Assembly: GCA_963727635.1 (NCBI GenBank)
Contig: CAVSHP010000015.1
Location: 310,001 to 374,000, forward strand
Direction: 5' to 3'
DNA length: 64,000 nucleotides
DNA from: SZUA-36 sp963727635
Lineage (GTDB): Bacteria > Pseudomonadota > Gammaproteobacteria > Xanthomonadales > SZUA-36
Shown: one piece after another, positions 18,978 through 29,299 of the stretch
How positions within the stretch are numbered: position 1 is the stretch's first letter
Layout: each line of letters begins with the position of its first letter
Notes under the pieces: model-generated
The model's database searches: none
Seen by the model: only the letters and a program-made list of their open reading frames with translations
What the model was told of the DNA's origin: nothing
Translations under genes and position numbers: made by a program

Positions 18978-20258
18978 ATGACCGAAGAAAAATCAAATAA
19001 TCCGCTGACAGATGTTTTATTTACCAGCCTCGACCTTGATCAAAGGATTCTCGATGGCCTCGAAATTGCAAAATTTACGCATTGCACACCCATCCAGGCC
19101 CTGACCTTGCCGTTGGCGCTTGCGGGCAGCGATGTTGCCGGACAGGCGCAGACAGGTACTGGTAAAACAGCCGCATTTCTGTTGGTGGTATTCAACCAGT
19201 TGTTGAAACAGAAAACCGCAGACTATGGAAGCAACCCGCGCTCGTTGATCGTAGCTCCAACGCGCGAACTGGCGATCCAGATTCATCGTGACGCGCTGGC
19301 GCTGGGTGCGGAAACCGGCCTCAAATCGGTTGTCGCCTATGGCGGTGTCGACTATGAAAAACAGCGTACGTCATTGCAGGAGGGTGCGGACATCCTGATA
19401 GGCACCCCGGGCAGGCTAATCGATTATTTCAAGCAAAAAGTTTATAACCTCAAGCATATAGAGGCCGTGGTCCTCGATGAAGCGGACCGCATGTTCGACC
19501 TGGGTTTTATCGATGATATCCGATTCCTGTTGCGCGGAATGCCACCGCCGACCTCACGTCAGTCAATGTTGTTTTCCGCAACTTTGTCACACCGTGTGAT
19601 GGAATTGGCATATGAACATATGAACAACCCGGAAACCTTGACGGTCGAGACCGACAACGTCACCCCGGACCTGGTTGAACAAAAGGTTTTTTATCCCGCC
19701 AATGACGAAAAACTGTCTCTGCTTATCGGCTTGATGAGGACGCTCGGCGCCCATCACAGCATGGTGTTCACGAATACACGCGCGGCCGCAGACCGGGTCG
19801 GACGCACCCTGAACGCCAATGGAATTTCCTCTGCGATCATTTCCGGCCGGGTTCGCCAGGAACAGAGACAAAAGCTTTTGAAACGCTTTCATGACGGTGA
19901 TATTCCCGTGCTGGTGGCAACCGACGTTGCCGCAAGAGGTTTACACATACCCGACGTGACGCACGTGTTCAATTTTGACCTGCCGCAGGACCCGCCTGAT
20001 TATGTCCACCGTATTGGCCGCACGGCCCGCCTGGGTGCAAAAGGAGACGCGATCAGTTTTGCCTGCGAAGATTATGCGTTCCACCTGCCGGAAATCGAGG
20101 AATACATAGGCTATCCAATAAAAACAGAATCCGCCGGTATGGAACTGATGCCGGAAATCACTATTCCACCTCCTCCAAAACGCGACAAGCAGCATAAACA
20201 TTCCAGTAGTCGCGGTTCTCAGGGGCGGCACAAAAAGGGCCGCAACACCCGGCGATAA
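18978..20258 (+). CDS. rhlB: DEAD-box RNA helicase RhlB
   Basis: ATP-dependent RNA helicase, a degradosome partner of RNase E in enterics. Motifs in order: Q-motif region FTHCTPIQALTLP, motif I AQTGTGKTAAF, Ia PTRELAIQ, GG, TPGRLIDY, motif II DEAD (VVLDEADRMFDLGF), motif III SATLS, motif V ATDVAARGLHIP and motif VI HRIGRTARLG. The 426-residue protein ends in a Lys/Arg/Ser/His-rich tail (from about residue 395), the part that carries RNA contacts in RhlB. Synteny with trxA and rho supports RhlB rather than another DEAD-box paralogue. Confidence 0.94.
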   Translation: MTEEKSNNPLTDVLFTSLDLDQRILDGLEIAKFTHCTPIQALTLPLALAGSDVAGQAQTGTGKTAAFLLVVFNQLLKQKTADYGSNPRSLIVAPTRELAIQIHRDALALGAETGLKSVVAYGGVDYEKQRTSLQEGADILIGTPGRLIDYFKQKVYNLKHIEAVVLDEADRMFDLGFIDDIRFLLRGMPPPTSRQSMLFSATLSHRVMELAYEHMNNPETLTVETDNVTPDLVEQKVFYPANDEKLSLLIGLMRTLGAHHSMVFTNTRAAADRVGRTLNANGISSAIISGRVRQEQRQKLLKRFHDGDIPVLVATDVAARGLHIPDVTHVFNFDLPQDPPDYVHRIGRTARLGAKGDAISFACEDYAFHLPEIEEYIGYPIKTESAGMELMPEITIPPPPKRDKQHKHSSSRGSQGRHKKGRNTRR

Positions 20259-20269
20259 AGCTTTTACCC

Positions 20270-20947
20270 ATGATTATATTTGACCGGGTAAGCAAACTTT
20301 ATCCAGGCGGTAGTCGCGCACTGGCCGATGTCAGTTTTCATATTGAACGTGGCACCATGGTTTTTCTGACCGGCCACTCGGGCGCCGGAAAAAGTACCTT
20401 GTTACGCCTGGTCATGATGCTGGAACGTGCGAGCCGTGGACGGGTAATTGTTGATCAGCGAAATCTGAGCAACGCGCCGGACAGGGTCGCGACGCTTGTG
20501 CGAAGAAATACCGGAATGATTTTTCAGGATCATAAGCTTCTCAAGGACAAGACCGTCGCGGATAACGTGGCGCTGCCATTGATCATCGCGGGCCTGAGGT
20601 ATGCGGACATCCGTAAGCGGGTGCGTGCGGCATTGGACAAGGTGGGCTTGCTCAACAAGGAAAACGCCTGGCCATTAACCCTATCCGGCGGGGAGCAGCA
20701 GCGTGTTGGAATTGCCCGTGCCATAGTGGGTATGCCGCCGCTGTTGCTGGCAGACGAACCAACGGGCAACCTTGACCCAAACCTGTCCCGCGAATTATTC
20801 ACACTGTTTGAACAGATCAGCGAACAGGGTGTGACCGTGTTGATTGCGAGCCATGATCTGGAACTGATCCGGCAGACCCGAAAACGGGCTTTGGTATTGT
20901 CCAATGGGCGTCTTGCCGATGATATTCCGGCGAGTGATGGATCATGA
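20270..20947 (+). CDS. ftsE: Cell division ATP-binding protein FtsE
   Basis: ABC ATPase of the FtsEX divisome complex that triggers periplasmic amidase activation through EnvC. Walker A GHSGAGKST, Q-loop FQDHKLL, signature LSGGEQQRVGIARA, Walker B LLLADEPTGNLD and the H-loop ASHD are all intact in 225 residues. The stop overlaps the ftsX start by four bases. An EnvC-like partner is encoded about 18 kb downstream in this window. The usual upstream ftsY is not here; rhlB takes its place. Confidence 0.96.
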   Translation: MIIFDRVSKLYPGGSRALADVSFHIERGTMVFLTGHSGAGKSTLLRLVMMLERASRGRVIVDQRNLSNAPDRVATLVRRNTGMIFQDHKLLKDKTVADNVALPLIIAGLRYADIRKRVRAALDKVGLLNKENAWPLTLSGGEQQRVGIARAIVGMPPLLLADEPTGNLDPNLSRELFTLFEQISEQGVTVLIASHDLELIRQTRKRALVLSNGRLADDIPASDGS

Positions 20948-21922
20948 GTTCTGACAACTGGGCGAGCCAGATTCGCCGAAAGAACAGGGCCTGGTTACGC
21001 CGGCACAGCTATAGTTTTTTTTCCAGCCTGGGTGTGTTGGTCAACCACAAGGTTGGCACCTTGATGACGGTCCTGGTGCTTGGTATTGCGATGTTTTTGC
21101 CTTTGGGTTTATACATCACACTGAGTAATCTCGAAGGCCTGAACTTGCGTCAGGATGAGTGGAGCGCCGTCACGGTATATTTTAAATCCGGCACGAAAGA
21201 GGAAGAGGTCAGGCGGGTTTCCGATGAACTGGAAAAACGTCTGAAACCGGAGGCTGTCGTGATTATCAGTCCGAAAGAGGGCATGGCGGATTTCCGCGAT
21301 GCCTCTGGTTTTGGCGATTCGCTGGACATGCTGGAGGAAAATCCATTGCCGTGGGTGATCCAGGTAAGTCCGCAGCGGGGTTCGACCGAAGAAGTTGAAG
21401 AGCGGATACGCGAGCTGACCGGTTTTCTGCAGTCGTTTGACAGCATTGAAGTCACCCAGTTTGACTATAAATGGTTGCAAAGACTGGGGCGTATGATGGA
21501 ACTTGGACAAGCAGCCGTCACCGTTCTCATACTCTTGTTTGGTCTCGCCGTCGTGGTCGTTGTCGCCAACACCATACGTCTGGACGTGGCATCCCATTCA
21601 GAGGAGATCGAGATTCTGGCCCTGGTTGGCGCGGGTAATGCGTTTGTCCGACAACCGTTTTTATATACGGGTTTATGGTACGGATTGATGGGCGGCTTGC
21701 TGTCAGTATCCCTGTTGGGTTTGACGATGTTATACCTCGGTCATCCGCTGGGTTTGCTGCTTGGAGACTTATGGAACGGTCTTCAGTTTAAAGGGTCTCG
21801 GTGTTAACAACACGCTTTGGGTGTTGTTGTGTGGCGGGTTCCTGGGATGGCTGGGCGCCTGGATTTCGGTCCAGCGTTACTTGCGGTTGCTAAAGGTTGG
21901 CGGGAGGTTGGGGCGTACTTAA
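20944..21922 (+). CDS. ftsX: Cell division protein FtsX, frameshifted near the 3' end
   Basis: Integral membrane partner of FtsE. The N-terminal cytoplasmic segment is followed by a first TM (LMTVLVLGIAMFLPLGLYIT), a large periplasmic domain and three more TMs. In the main frame the protein stops at 21807 after KGSRC. Removing one G of the GGG at about 21790-21793 continues through NNTLWVLLCGGFLGWLGAW to a stop at 21922, supplying the missing fourth TM and the basic tail. The gap thus looks like a one-base homopolymer error, and the true protein would have about 325 residues. Confidence 0.9.
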
Positions 21923-22091
21923 CAGGCGGTCCCCGGAACAATTCGCACAATCAGTTGTCTGATTTGGCGTTCATCAATGTATCAATTTATATTGTGTGCA
22001 GGCAAACCAGTAAGGGTATGACCTACAGGAAATACCGGGTATTTGTATGGTTTTATCATCGTCTTGATTACTGAAAGACAGAATATGATGA

Positions 22092-22100
22092 TGTTATACT
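22092..22100 (+). promoter_or_regulatory. Extended -10 promoter element of rpoH
   Basis: TG-T-TATACT at 22092-22100 matches an extended -10 hexamer. It would start transcription about 18 bases before the rpoH ATG at 22126. No good -35 is present, which is normal for extended -10 promoters. The short leader leaves no room for a long RNA thermometer from this start. Confidence 0.5.
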
Positions 22101-22125
22101 GGAATGCTTGCTTAAAGGAGAGTAC

Positions 22126-22989
22126 ATGAGTACATCACTTGTTCCCAGCCATCTATTGGTGCCTGCCGGTACCGGCAGTCTGGATGCTTATATCCAGGAA
22201 GTGAATAAAGTTCCAATGCTGACGCTGGAGGAAGAAAAGCACCTGGCGAAAATGTATCTTGAAGAAGGTGATCTTGATGCTGCACGTCGCCTGGTTCTGG
22301 CTCACCTGCGTTTTGTCGTACACGTGGCCAAGGGTTACGGCGGCTATGGACTGCAACTGGGTGATCTTATCCAGGAAGGCAATATTGGCCTGATGAAGGC
22401 CGTTAAACGTTTTGATCCTTCACGTGAAGTTCGCCTGGTGTCATTTGCAGTGCACTGGATACGTGCGGAGATGCATGAGTTCATTCTGCGCAACTGGCGT
22501 ATCGTCAAAGTTGCCACGACCAAGGCCCAACGCAAATTGTTTTTCAATCTGCGTAAGTCCAAAAAACGTCTCGGTTGGCTCAACATGGAAGAGGTCAACA
22601 CGGTAGCAGAGGATTTGGGTGTTAACCCCGAGGTTGTTCTGGAGATGGAGTCCCGTCTATCAGGTCAGGATATTGGGTTTGATTTGTCTGCTGATTCAGA
22701 TGATGACGACAGACCCTATGTTTGCCCCTCAGCTTACCTGGAAAGCGGGTCTGAAGGACCCGAAGCCTTTCTTGAAAACTCTGATATGCAGGATCATCAA
22801 CACAACCTGTTATTCCAGGGTCTGGATGAACTGGACGAGCGCAGCCAGGATATTATCCGTAGCCGCTGGTTGGCAGATGACAAGGCGACATTGCAGACGC
22901 TTGCAGATCGATATGGAGTTTCGGCTGAACGTATCCGGCAACTGGAAGTTAATGCCATGAACAGGATCCGGGCAAGTTTCAGCGCCTGA
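22126..22989 (+). CDS. rpoH: RNA polymerase heat-shock sigma factor (sigma-32)
   Basis: Directs transcription of chaperones and proteases. Region 2 is visible as DLIQEGNIGLMKAVKRFDPSREVRLVSFAVHWIRAEMHEFI. The RpoH box QRKLFFNLRKSKK, diagnostic for sigma-32, follows. Region 4 ends with the helix-turn-helix TLQTLADRYGVSAERIRQLE. The start is ATG 22126 with AAAGGAG seven bases upstream; 287 residues. An acidic patch (about residues 190-200) lies between regions 2 and 4. Order ftsE-ftsX-rpoH is conserved in gammaproteobacteria. Confidence 0.97.
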   Translation: MSTSLVPSHLLVPAGTGSLDAYIQEVNKVPMLTLEEEKHLAKMYLEEGDLDAARRLVLAHLRFVVHVAKGYGGYGLQLGDLIQEGNIGLMKAVKRFDPSREVRLVSFAVHWIRAEMHEFILRNWRIVKVATTKAQRKLFFNLRKSKKRLGWLNMEEVNTVAEDLGVNPEVVLEMESRLSGQDIGFDLSADSDDDDRPYVCPSAYLESGSEGPEAFLENSDMQDHQHNLLFQGLDELDERSQDIIRSRWLADDKATLQTLADRYGVSAERIRQLEVNAMNRIRASFSA

Positions 22990-23024
22990 GCTCCAATTAC
23001 CCTGAGTTCTAAATTCATTAAATG

Positions 23025-23054
23025 AAAAGGCCTCCATTACCGGAGGCCTTTTTT
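23025..23054. terminator. Intrinsic terminator between rpoH and gcvP
   Basis: A GGCCTCC/GGAGGCC stem with a six-base loop is flanked by four A on the left and seven T on the right. It serves the convergent rpoH (plus) and gcvP (minus) genes. Confidence 0.9.
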
Positions 23055-23091
23055 TATATGTGAAATTTAGCCTGAATCCCGGTTATCGGTC

Positions 23092-26062
23092 TCACGAACC
23101 GCTATCTTCCGGCTGCCATTCATCCGGCATGGGGCAACTGCAAAACAGGTTCCTGTCGCCATAAACATTATCGATCCGGTTCACTGCTGGCCAGAATTTG
23201 CTCTGCCATTGCGCTGCTGACGGAAATGCTGCGGTTTCCCTGCTGTATGGATGGTTCCAGTCTCCAACCAGATCCAACTGGGTGTGCGGAGCGTTGACCA
23301 GGGGGTTGTCAACCGCATCCATCTGCTTGTTTTCAACGGACTGGATCTCACGATGAATGGACAACATGGCATCGCAGAAACGGTCGATTTCATAAAGCGA
23401 TTCACTTTCCGTGGGTTCGATCATCAATGTGCCCGGAACGGGAAAAGACATGGTCGGTGCATGGAAACCGTAATCGATCAAGCGTTTGGCCACGTCTTCC
23501 TCACTGATACCGCTTGACTGTTTGAACGGCCGTAAATCTATGATGCATTCATGCGCCACGCGGCCATTCGGACCGGTGTAGAGGACCGGAAAGGCTGCCG
23601 ATAACCTGTGCGCGATATAGTTGGCATTGAGAATCGCGACCTGGGTCGCCTTTTTCATGCCATCCCGGCCCATCATCGCAATATATGTCCAGGTAATCGG
23701 CAAAATACCGGCGCTGCCCCAGGGGGCTGCGGCAACTGCGCCGTTGGACTCTGGAACCCCCGGTATCCTGACCACCGAATGACCGGACAGAAAAGGCGCC
23801 AGGTGCGCACCGGTGCAGATCGGGCCGACACCGGGTCCACCACCACCGTGCGGGATACAAAATGTTTTGTGCAGGTTCAGATGAGAAACATCTGCACCAA
23901 ATTTGCCAGGCGCCGCACATCCGACCAGGGCGTTCAAATTGGCGCCATCGAGATATACCTGGCCACCGTGCTGGTGGATGATGTCACATATCTCTGTGAT
24001 TTTCTGTTCAAACACACCATGGGTTGAAGGGTAGGTGATCATCAACGCAGATAGACCCGCGGCGTGTTTTTCAGCTTTCTGACGCAGGTCTTCGATGTCT
24101 ACGTTGCCGTTATCGTCACATTTCACAATGACAATTTCCATGCCCGCCATCGCGGCGCTCGCGGGATTGGTGCCATGCGCCGATGACGGTATCAGGCAAA
24201 TATTGCGCTGCCCATCATTTCTCGAGTCATGCCAGGCCTTGATCGCCAACAAACCTGCATATTCACCCTGGGAACCGGCATTTGGCTGTAGCGAAACCGC
24301 GTCATAACCCGTACAGGCAATCAGCATTGACTCAAGGTCGCGAAAAAGTTGCTGATAGCCCCTGGTCTGTTCCGCCGGCGCAAAAGGATGCATGTCGCAG
24401 AATTCCGGCCAGGTGACGGGGATCATCTCCGTGGTCGCGTTCAGTTTCATGGTGCATGAACCGAGGGAGATCATGGCATGGGTTAAAGACAGGTCCTTGT
24501 TTTCAAGTCGCTTGATATAGCGAAGCATTTCGGTTTCAGAGTGGTAGCGATTAAACACCGGGTGCTGAAGAAAACCGCTTTTACGTTGTAAATGACCTGG
24601 TATGGATGTCAATCCAGGCTCAAGCGCCTGGTCAATGCTGGACAAATTATCGACCTCGGAACCGTTGGCGAAGGCGTTCCAAAGCCTCGTGACGTGTTCA
24701 CGAGTGGTTTTTTCATTGATACTGATACTAAGCCCACCATTCCCCTTGAACAGGTTGATTCCAGCCTCCTGTGCGCGGAGGAGAACGGCCGCTGCCTGCG
24801 CTTCCGGCAAATGAAATGTGACGGTATCAAACCAGGCATGATTGGCTGGCTCATATCCCATCGATCTGAGACCGGTGACCAGCAAGGTTGTGAGCCTGTT
24901 GATACGCCGTGCAATACGTTTCAGCCCTTCGGCGCCATGATAAACCGCGTACATGCTGGCCATCACAGCCAATAATGCCTGTGCCGTGCAAATGTTGCTG
25001 GTCGCGTGGTCACGACGGATGTGCTGTTCGCGCGTCTGCAAGGCCATTCTCAAGGCGGGTCTGCCCTGGCGGTCTTTGGAAACGCCGATGATCCGGCCTG
25101 GGAGCGAGCGCTTAAAATCATCCCTTGTCGCAAAAAAAGCTGCATGCGGACCGCCGAATCCCATCGGAACACCAAAGCGCTGGGAAGAGCCCACGACAAT
25201 ATCTGCATCCAATTCTCCCGGCGGTTTTAACAGTACGAGACTCATCAGGTCGGCAGCGACCACAACCAGCGCCCCTTCGTCATGTGCGGCATTGATCCAG
25301 GGTTCGATATTATTGACTTCGCCATTGGAGGCAGTGTACTGCAACAGGACACCGAAAAAATCGCCGTTGTTGAGCGCCTCAGCCGGATTCCCGGTGATCA
25401 CCTCAAAACCAATATGACCTGCGCGCGTGCGGATGACATCCAGCGTTTGTGGCAATGTGCCCTGGTCAACGAAAAACCGCATGCTGCGGTTTTTACGGTT
25501 GAGGCGTTTGAGCATGGTCATGGCTTCTGCTGCCGCCGTGGCTTCATCGAGCAAGGAGGCATTGGACAGTTCCATGCCGGTCAGGTCACAGATCATTTGC
25601 TGAAAATTCAGCATAGCTTCCAGTCGTCCCTGGGAGATTTCCGCCTGGTAGGGTGTATAGGCGGTGTACCAACCGGGGTTTTCCAGGACATTGCGGAGAA
25701 TGACCGGTCGGCGTAATGGTATCGTGATACCCCATTCCGATCATGCTGTGTTTCAGAACATTGAGATCGGCGATCTCGCGAAGTCTTTGCAGCACCGCTG
25801 ATTCGGTTTGCGCCTCAGGCAGTGCCAACGGACCGTCCATCTGGATGGACCGCGGTAGCGTGTTCTCAATCAAGTCATCCAGTGAATCAGCGCCGAGAGC
25901 ACCCAGCATCTGGCTGATTTGTGCGTCATCCGGTCCGATATGTCGATACGTAAATGCCGCGTGGTCTTCCAGTTCTGTCAATGTTGATTCTGCGGCGGGG
26001 TCGGGTCGGTTGGGTTCAATCGGCATCACAAGACTCGTTATAGGTTGTGGGGGAAAGCGCAT
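23092..26062 (-). CDS. gcvP: Glycine dehydrogenase (P-protein), frameshifted
   Basis: PLP-dependent decarboxylase of the glycine cleavage system. The N-terminal part (26062 to 25586) has FTYRHIGPDD and SMIGMGYHDTI. The large part (to 23092) carries the cofactor lysine in NLHKTFCIPHGGGGPGVGP and ends with CPMPDEW. Deleting one base near 25708 gives a continuous GYHDTITPPVILRNVLENP, restoring one chain of about 990 residues including a non-conserved N-terminal extension. The start may be ATG 26062 or 26026. gcvT and gcvH are not adjacent. Clean similarity on both sides suggests a sequencing error. Confidence 0.93.
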
Positions 26063-26094
26063 TTTACGCTTATTAAAATTTGTTGAAAACCAAC

Positions 26095-26967
26095 TTACAG
26101 TATCAGGTTCACGTAGTGGTCAACCAGCAAAAATATAAATAAAACCATCAGGTAAGTGATGGAAAAAGCAAATGTGTACATTGGCAGCAGGATGTCTTTG
26201 CTGATCATCATGCGTAAGGCGTACCAAAGGAAACCGAGGTTCAATACACTGACGCCTGCGAGGTAGACAATTCCACTCATGCGTGTCAGGTAGGGCAGGG
26301 TTGTGACAATGGTAAGCAGAACGGTATAAAGCAAAATTTGCAGGCGTGTAAAAGCCGCACCATGGGTCACCGGCAGCATGGGTATGTCCACCAACGCATA
26401 TTCATCTTTGCGGTAGATCGCAAGCGCCCAGAAATGTGGAGGTGTCCAGACAAATATAATCAGAAACAACAATAGGGCATGTGGATCAAGACTGCCGGTA
26501 ACGGCCGTCCAGCCCAGAACCGGGGGGGCTGCACCCGCGGCCCCGCCAATCACGATGTTTTGCGGTGTCGCACGTTTCAACCAGACCGTGTAGACGATCG
26601 CGTAGCCGATCAGGGAAAGGAATGTCAGTGTTGCTGTTAGAGGATTGACCCAAAGGATCAATATCATCATGGAGAGCACACCAAGTGTCAGCGCAAAGAC
26701 CAGGACATTTCTCTCGGTCAGTTTGCCGCTGGCGAGAGGGCGTCGCTTTGTGCGCGCCATCTTCGCATCAATGCGATGATCAAGCAGGTGATTGATGGCA
26801 GCCGCGGAAGAAGCCGCGAGGCCGATACCCAGTGTGCCGGTTAACAGGCGGATCAATGGGGGCCAGCCTGGAACCGCCAGGAACATTCCAACCACGGCGG
26901 TGAAGACAATCAGGAACACAACGCGCGGTTTGCACAATTCCAGGTACTGATAAAAGGTTTTGGACAC
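26095..26967 (-). CDS. ctaB: Protoheme IX farnesyltransferase (heme O synthase)
   Basis: UbiA-family membrane prenyltransferase making heme O from heme B. The two aspartate-rich motifs are NHLLDHRIDAKMARTKRRP (first) and YRKDEYALVDIPMLP (second), with about nine TM helices. The start is set at GTG 26967, five bases after the ctaA stop, giving 290 residues beginning SKTFYQYLELCKPRVV, the family N-terminus. Upstream in-frame codons read through ctaA and are not conserved. It works right before CtaA in heme A formation for the cox oxidase encoded nearby. Confidence 0.95.
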   Translation of the reverse strand: MSKTFYQYLELCKPRVVFLIVFTAVVGMFLAVPGWPPLIRLLTGTLGIGLAASSAAAINHLLDHRIDAKMARTKRRPLASGKLTERNVLVFALTLGVLSMMILILWVNPLTATLTFLSLIGYAIVYTVWLKRATPQNIVIGGAAGAAPPVLGWTAVTGSLDPHALLLFLIIFVWTPPHFWALAIYRKDEYALVDIPMLPVTHGAAFTRLQILLYTVLLTIVTTLPYLTRMSGIVYLAGVSVLNLGFLWYALRMMISKDILLPMYTFAFSITYLMVLFIFLLVDHYVNLIL

Positions 26968-26971
26968 GGTG

Positions 26972-27964
26972 TCAGGCGACCCGGCTCGAGGTTTTGTTGA
27001 GCAGGCCCAGCAAGGTCGCCAGCAAAAGTGTCGCACCTGCATTATGAGCGACCGCATTGGGCAGTGGCAGGTAAAGTACGACATTCATAATACCGAGTGT
27101 GAACTGTAGCAGCACCAGGCTCATAAGCATGTGGCCGCCAGTTCGCAAACGTGGAATTTTCAGTAACCGGAACGCCAGCGTGAGCAAAACAAGCAGGGTT
27201 ACGACAGCGCCGATTCGATGGGCAAGATGTATCGCGACCCGCGATGGCCCATCCAGCAAACCGCCTTCATAGTTCACACCTATTTCACGCCACAGGATAA
27301 ACCCTTCCCTGAAATTGGTTTCCGGCCACCATTGGCCTCCACAGGTTGGAAAATCCGGACAGGCAAGGGCTGCATAATTAGCGCTGGTCCAGCCACCGAG
27401 TGCGATTTGAACACCCAGTACAATAATCGCAACAACAATAGGGCCACGCATCCTGCGAACCGCCATACTTGGTTTATCTGAATATTGCCTGCGGCTTGAA
27501 AACATCAACCACAGGACGAGGGAAAAATTTGTCAGCCCGCCAAGCAAATGCGCCATGACGATAATCGGCTTCAGTTTCAGCGTAACGGTCCACATACCCA
27601 AAAGCGCCTGGAATATGATCAGCACGACCAGTGCGGTGGTAATTGGCCTGAATTTATGCAGCACTTCCGGACCGCGCCAGGCCAGCCAGCTCATGGAGAA
27701 AACCAATAATACCAGGGCGCCAGCGAGATAACGGTGGATCATTTCCCGCCATGCCTTGTTGGACTCAAAGGGACGTTCGGGAAACGCCTGGTTTGCTGTC
27801 TGAATCTCCTCAACAGCATTGGGCCAGGTGAGCTGGCCATAACAGCCCGGCCAGTCCGGGCAACCCAGACCCGCATGGGACAGGCGAACCCATGCTCCCA
27901 GTACAATGACACAAAAAGCAATTATGGCCGCAAACATCGCCAGCCTGTGCATGGTCCGCATCAT
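26972..27964 (-). CDS. ctaA: Heme A synthase
   Basis: COX15/CtaA-family membrane enzyme oxidising heme O to heme A. Eight TM helices in two repeats are visible. Family motifs include GAWVRLSHAGLGCPDWPGCYG near the N-terminus, the EMIHRYLAG histidine, and the second-half histidines in AIHLAHRIGA and NAVAHNAGA. The start ATG at 27964 overlaps the upstream stop (ATGA); 330 residues. Together with CtaB it provides the heme A that CoxA requires, confirming an aa3-type rather than bo-type oxidase. Confidence 0.95.
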   Translation of the reverse strand: MMRTMHRLAMFAAIIAFCVIVLGAWVRLSHAGLGCPDWPGCYGQLTWPNAVEEIQTANQAFPERPFESNKAWREMIHRYLAGALVLLVFSMSWLAWRGPEVLHKFRPITTALVVLIIFQALLGMWTVTLKLKPIIVMAHLLGGLTNFSLVLWLMFSSRRQYSDKPSMAVRRMRGPIVVAIIVLGVQIALGGWTSANYAALACPDFPTCGGQWWPETNFREGFILWREIGVNYEGGLLDGPSRVAIHLAHRIGAVVTLLVLLTLAFRLLKIPRLRTGGHMLMSLVLLQFTLGIMNVVLYLPLPNAVAHNAGATLLLATLLGLLNKTSSRVA

Positions 27965-28542
27965 GACTTGCCCTCCTGGTCGGACCATTTCAGCAGACGT
28001 TTAAGGTCCTTGTGTATGTCGGACGGGTTGGCGCTCGAGGGGTAGGCAAGTACGACATTGCGCATCGGATCGAGTATGTAGGTGCGAATATTTGCCGGTT
28101 CCGCTGCGATGTCTGCATTGATGGATGCCAGTGTGCTTAACGCCGAGTGCCCGGAGTCCACAACAAAATTGAACTGTGGATAAATAGCTTCCAGCTTTGT
28201 TTGCAACGCCGGGTCGGGTTCAGAATCACTTAATAATGCGATGGCAAGGTGATTGGCGTTCCTGCCTGCGGCCCTGTGGATTTGTCGTAAGTTGGTAACG
28301 TATTCGATACACGCCTGGTCGCATGGCTGGTCAAGTACATAAAGGATCAGCCATTTACCATCGATACCCGTTGTTTGACCAAGCGCCAGACTGACCGGTG
28401 GTTGTACCAGATAACCATTGTTCCTCATGCCGCTGGGCTGATATTGCCACCACGATGAACGCATCAGTATAACCAGCAGGACAGGACCCAGAAAAAGGGC
28501 AAATATACCGAGGAGTGTTAGTTGCTGACGTGACAGGCTCAT
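27961..28542 (-). CDS. Conserved cox-cluster membrane protein, thioredoxin-like
   Basis: A 193-residue protein with one N-terminal TM (LLGIFALFLGPVLLVILM) and a periplasmic domain. The domain contains ILYVLDQPCDQACIEYVT with a C-x3-C pair and a late DPMRNVVLAYP strand, the layout of SCO/thioredoxin-like folds. Proteins like this lie between surf1 and ctaA in many gammaproteobacteria. The C-x3-C pair recalls the SCO copper site and suggests a copper or redox role in oxidase assembly, but I cannot assign it to the SCO1 family itself. It overlaps surf1 and ctaA by four bases each. Confidence 0.75.
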   Translation of the reverse strand: MSLSRQQLTLLGIFALFLGPVLLVILMRSSWWQYQPSGMRNNGYLVQPPVSLALGQTTGIDGKWLILYVLDQPCDQACIEYVTNLRQIHRAAGRNANHLAIALLSDSEPDPALQTKLEAIYPQFNFVVDSGHSALSTLASINADIAAEPANIRTYILDPMRNVVLAYPSSANPSDIHKDLKRLLKWSDQEGKS

Positions 28543-29264
28543 TTTTTAATTCCAGTTTGTTTTCTTAAGCCGAGAAAAACCCACATTACTACACAGGCAG
28601 CTAGCAGTGCGAACCACTGAAAAGCGTATCCCTGGTGACGGCTGGAACTCAAATAAACCGGTTGCCAGTCACGCCCGTCAAATCCGTCCGGTTCAGTTTT
28701 TGCCAATTGTACCACCCAGTTTTCCAACGGTGTTCCCAGTGTTTCGGAAATATCCGGCAGGTTCAGGTAGGTCACCAGCTGCGGCCACTGTTCGCGTTGT
28801 AACTGGTCGGCCGAACCAAGCACACGGCCCGGCACCGGCGGCGTATTGAGTATTCCTGTCAATTCGACCTCAGCGTTCGGTGTAGGTATCGCGGGCAGGT
28901 TTTTTCGATCCGGGGAGAGCGGCAGCCAACCCCTGTTGACCAGTATGGCAGTACCTTCAGTAGTATAAAATGGCGTAAACACGTAAACACCTGCCTGTCC
29001 CTGCCAGATCTGGTTATCCAGCAGAATGTGGCGGCTCGCGTCATAGTGGCCGCGTGCATTGATGGTTGAAAAACGACTGTTCTGTGTTACGGCGGTTTCA
29101 AGTGACAATGGCGGGGCATTTAGATTTTGCTGCTCAATGGCCAGTTTTTCCACGGCACGTCTTTGCTGCCACGTTCCCAGTGACGCAAACAGGCATGCCA
29201 GCAGGAACAAAACCAGCGTTGCTGCCCTCGATGGCCGGAATGACTTGAATACTTCTGGAAGCAT
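28539..29264 (-). CDS. SURF1-family cytochrome oxidase assembly protein
   Basis: Membrane protein assisting heme insertion into CoxA. Two TMs flank a periplasmic domain: the first near the N-terminus (AATLVLFLLACLFASLGTWQ), the second near the C-terminus (WFALLAACVVMWVFLGLR). Conserved blocks are GTWQQRRAVEK, ARGHYDASRHILLDNQ, the GWLP motif (NRGWLPLS) and RHQGYAFQWF. The start may be ATG 29264 or the GTG at 29285. It lies in a tight operon with the thioredoxin-like protein, ctaA and ctaB. Confidence 0.93.
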   Translation of the reverse strand: MLPEVFKSFRPSRAATLVLFLLACLFASLGTWQQRRAVEKLAIEQQNLNAPPLSLETAVTQNSRFSTINARGHYDASRHILLDNQIWQGQAGVYVFTPFYTTEGTAILVNRGWLPLSPDRKNLPAIPTPNAEVELTGILNTPPVPGRVLGSADQLQREQWPQLVTYLNLPDISETLGTPLENWVVQLAKTEPDGFDGRDWQPVYLSSSRHQGYAFQWFALLAACVVMWVFLGLRKQTGIKK

Positions 29265-29299
29265 ATCTACTCTAGACTTTTCCACACTGGAATTCAGGC

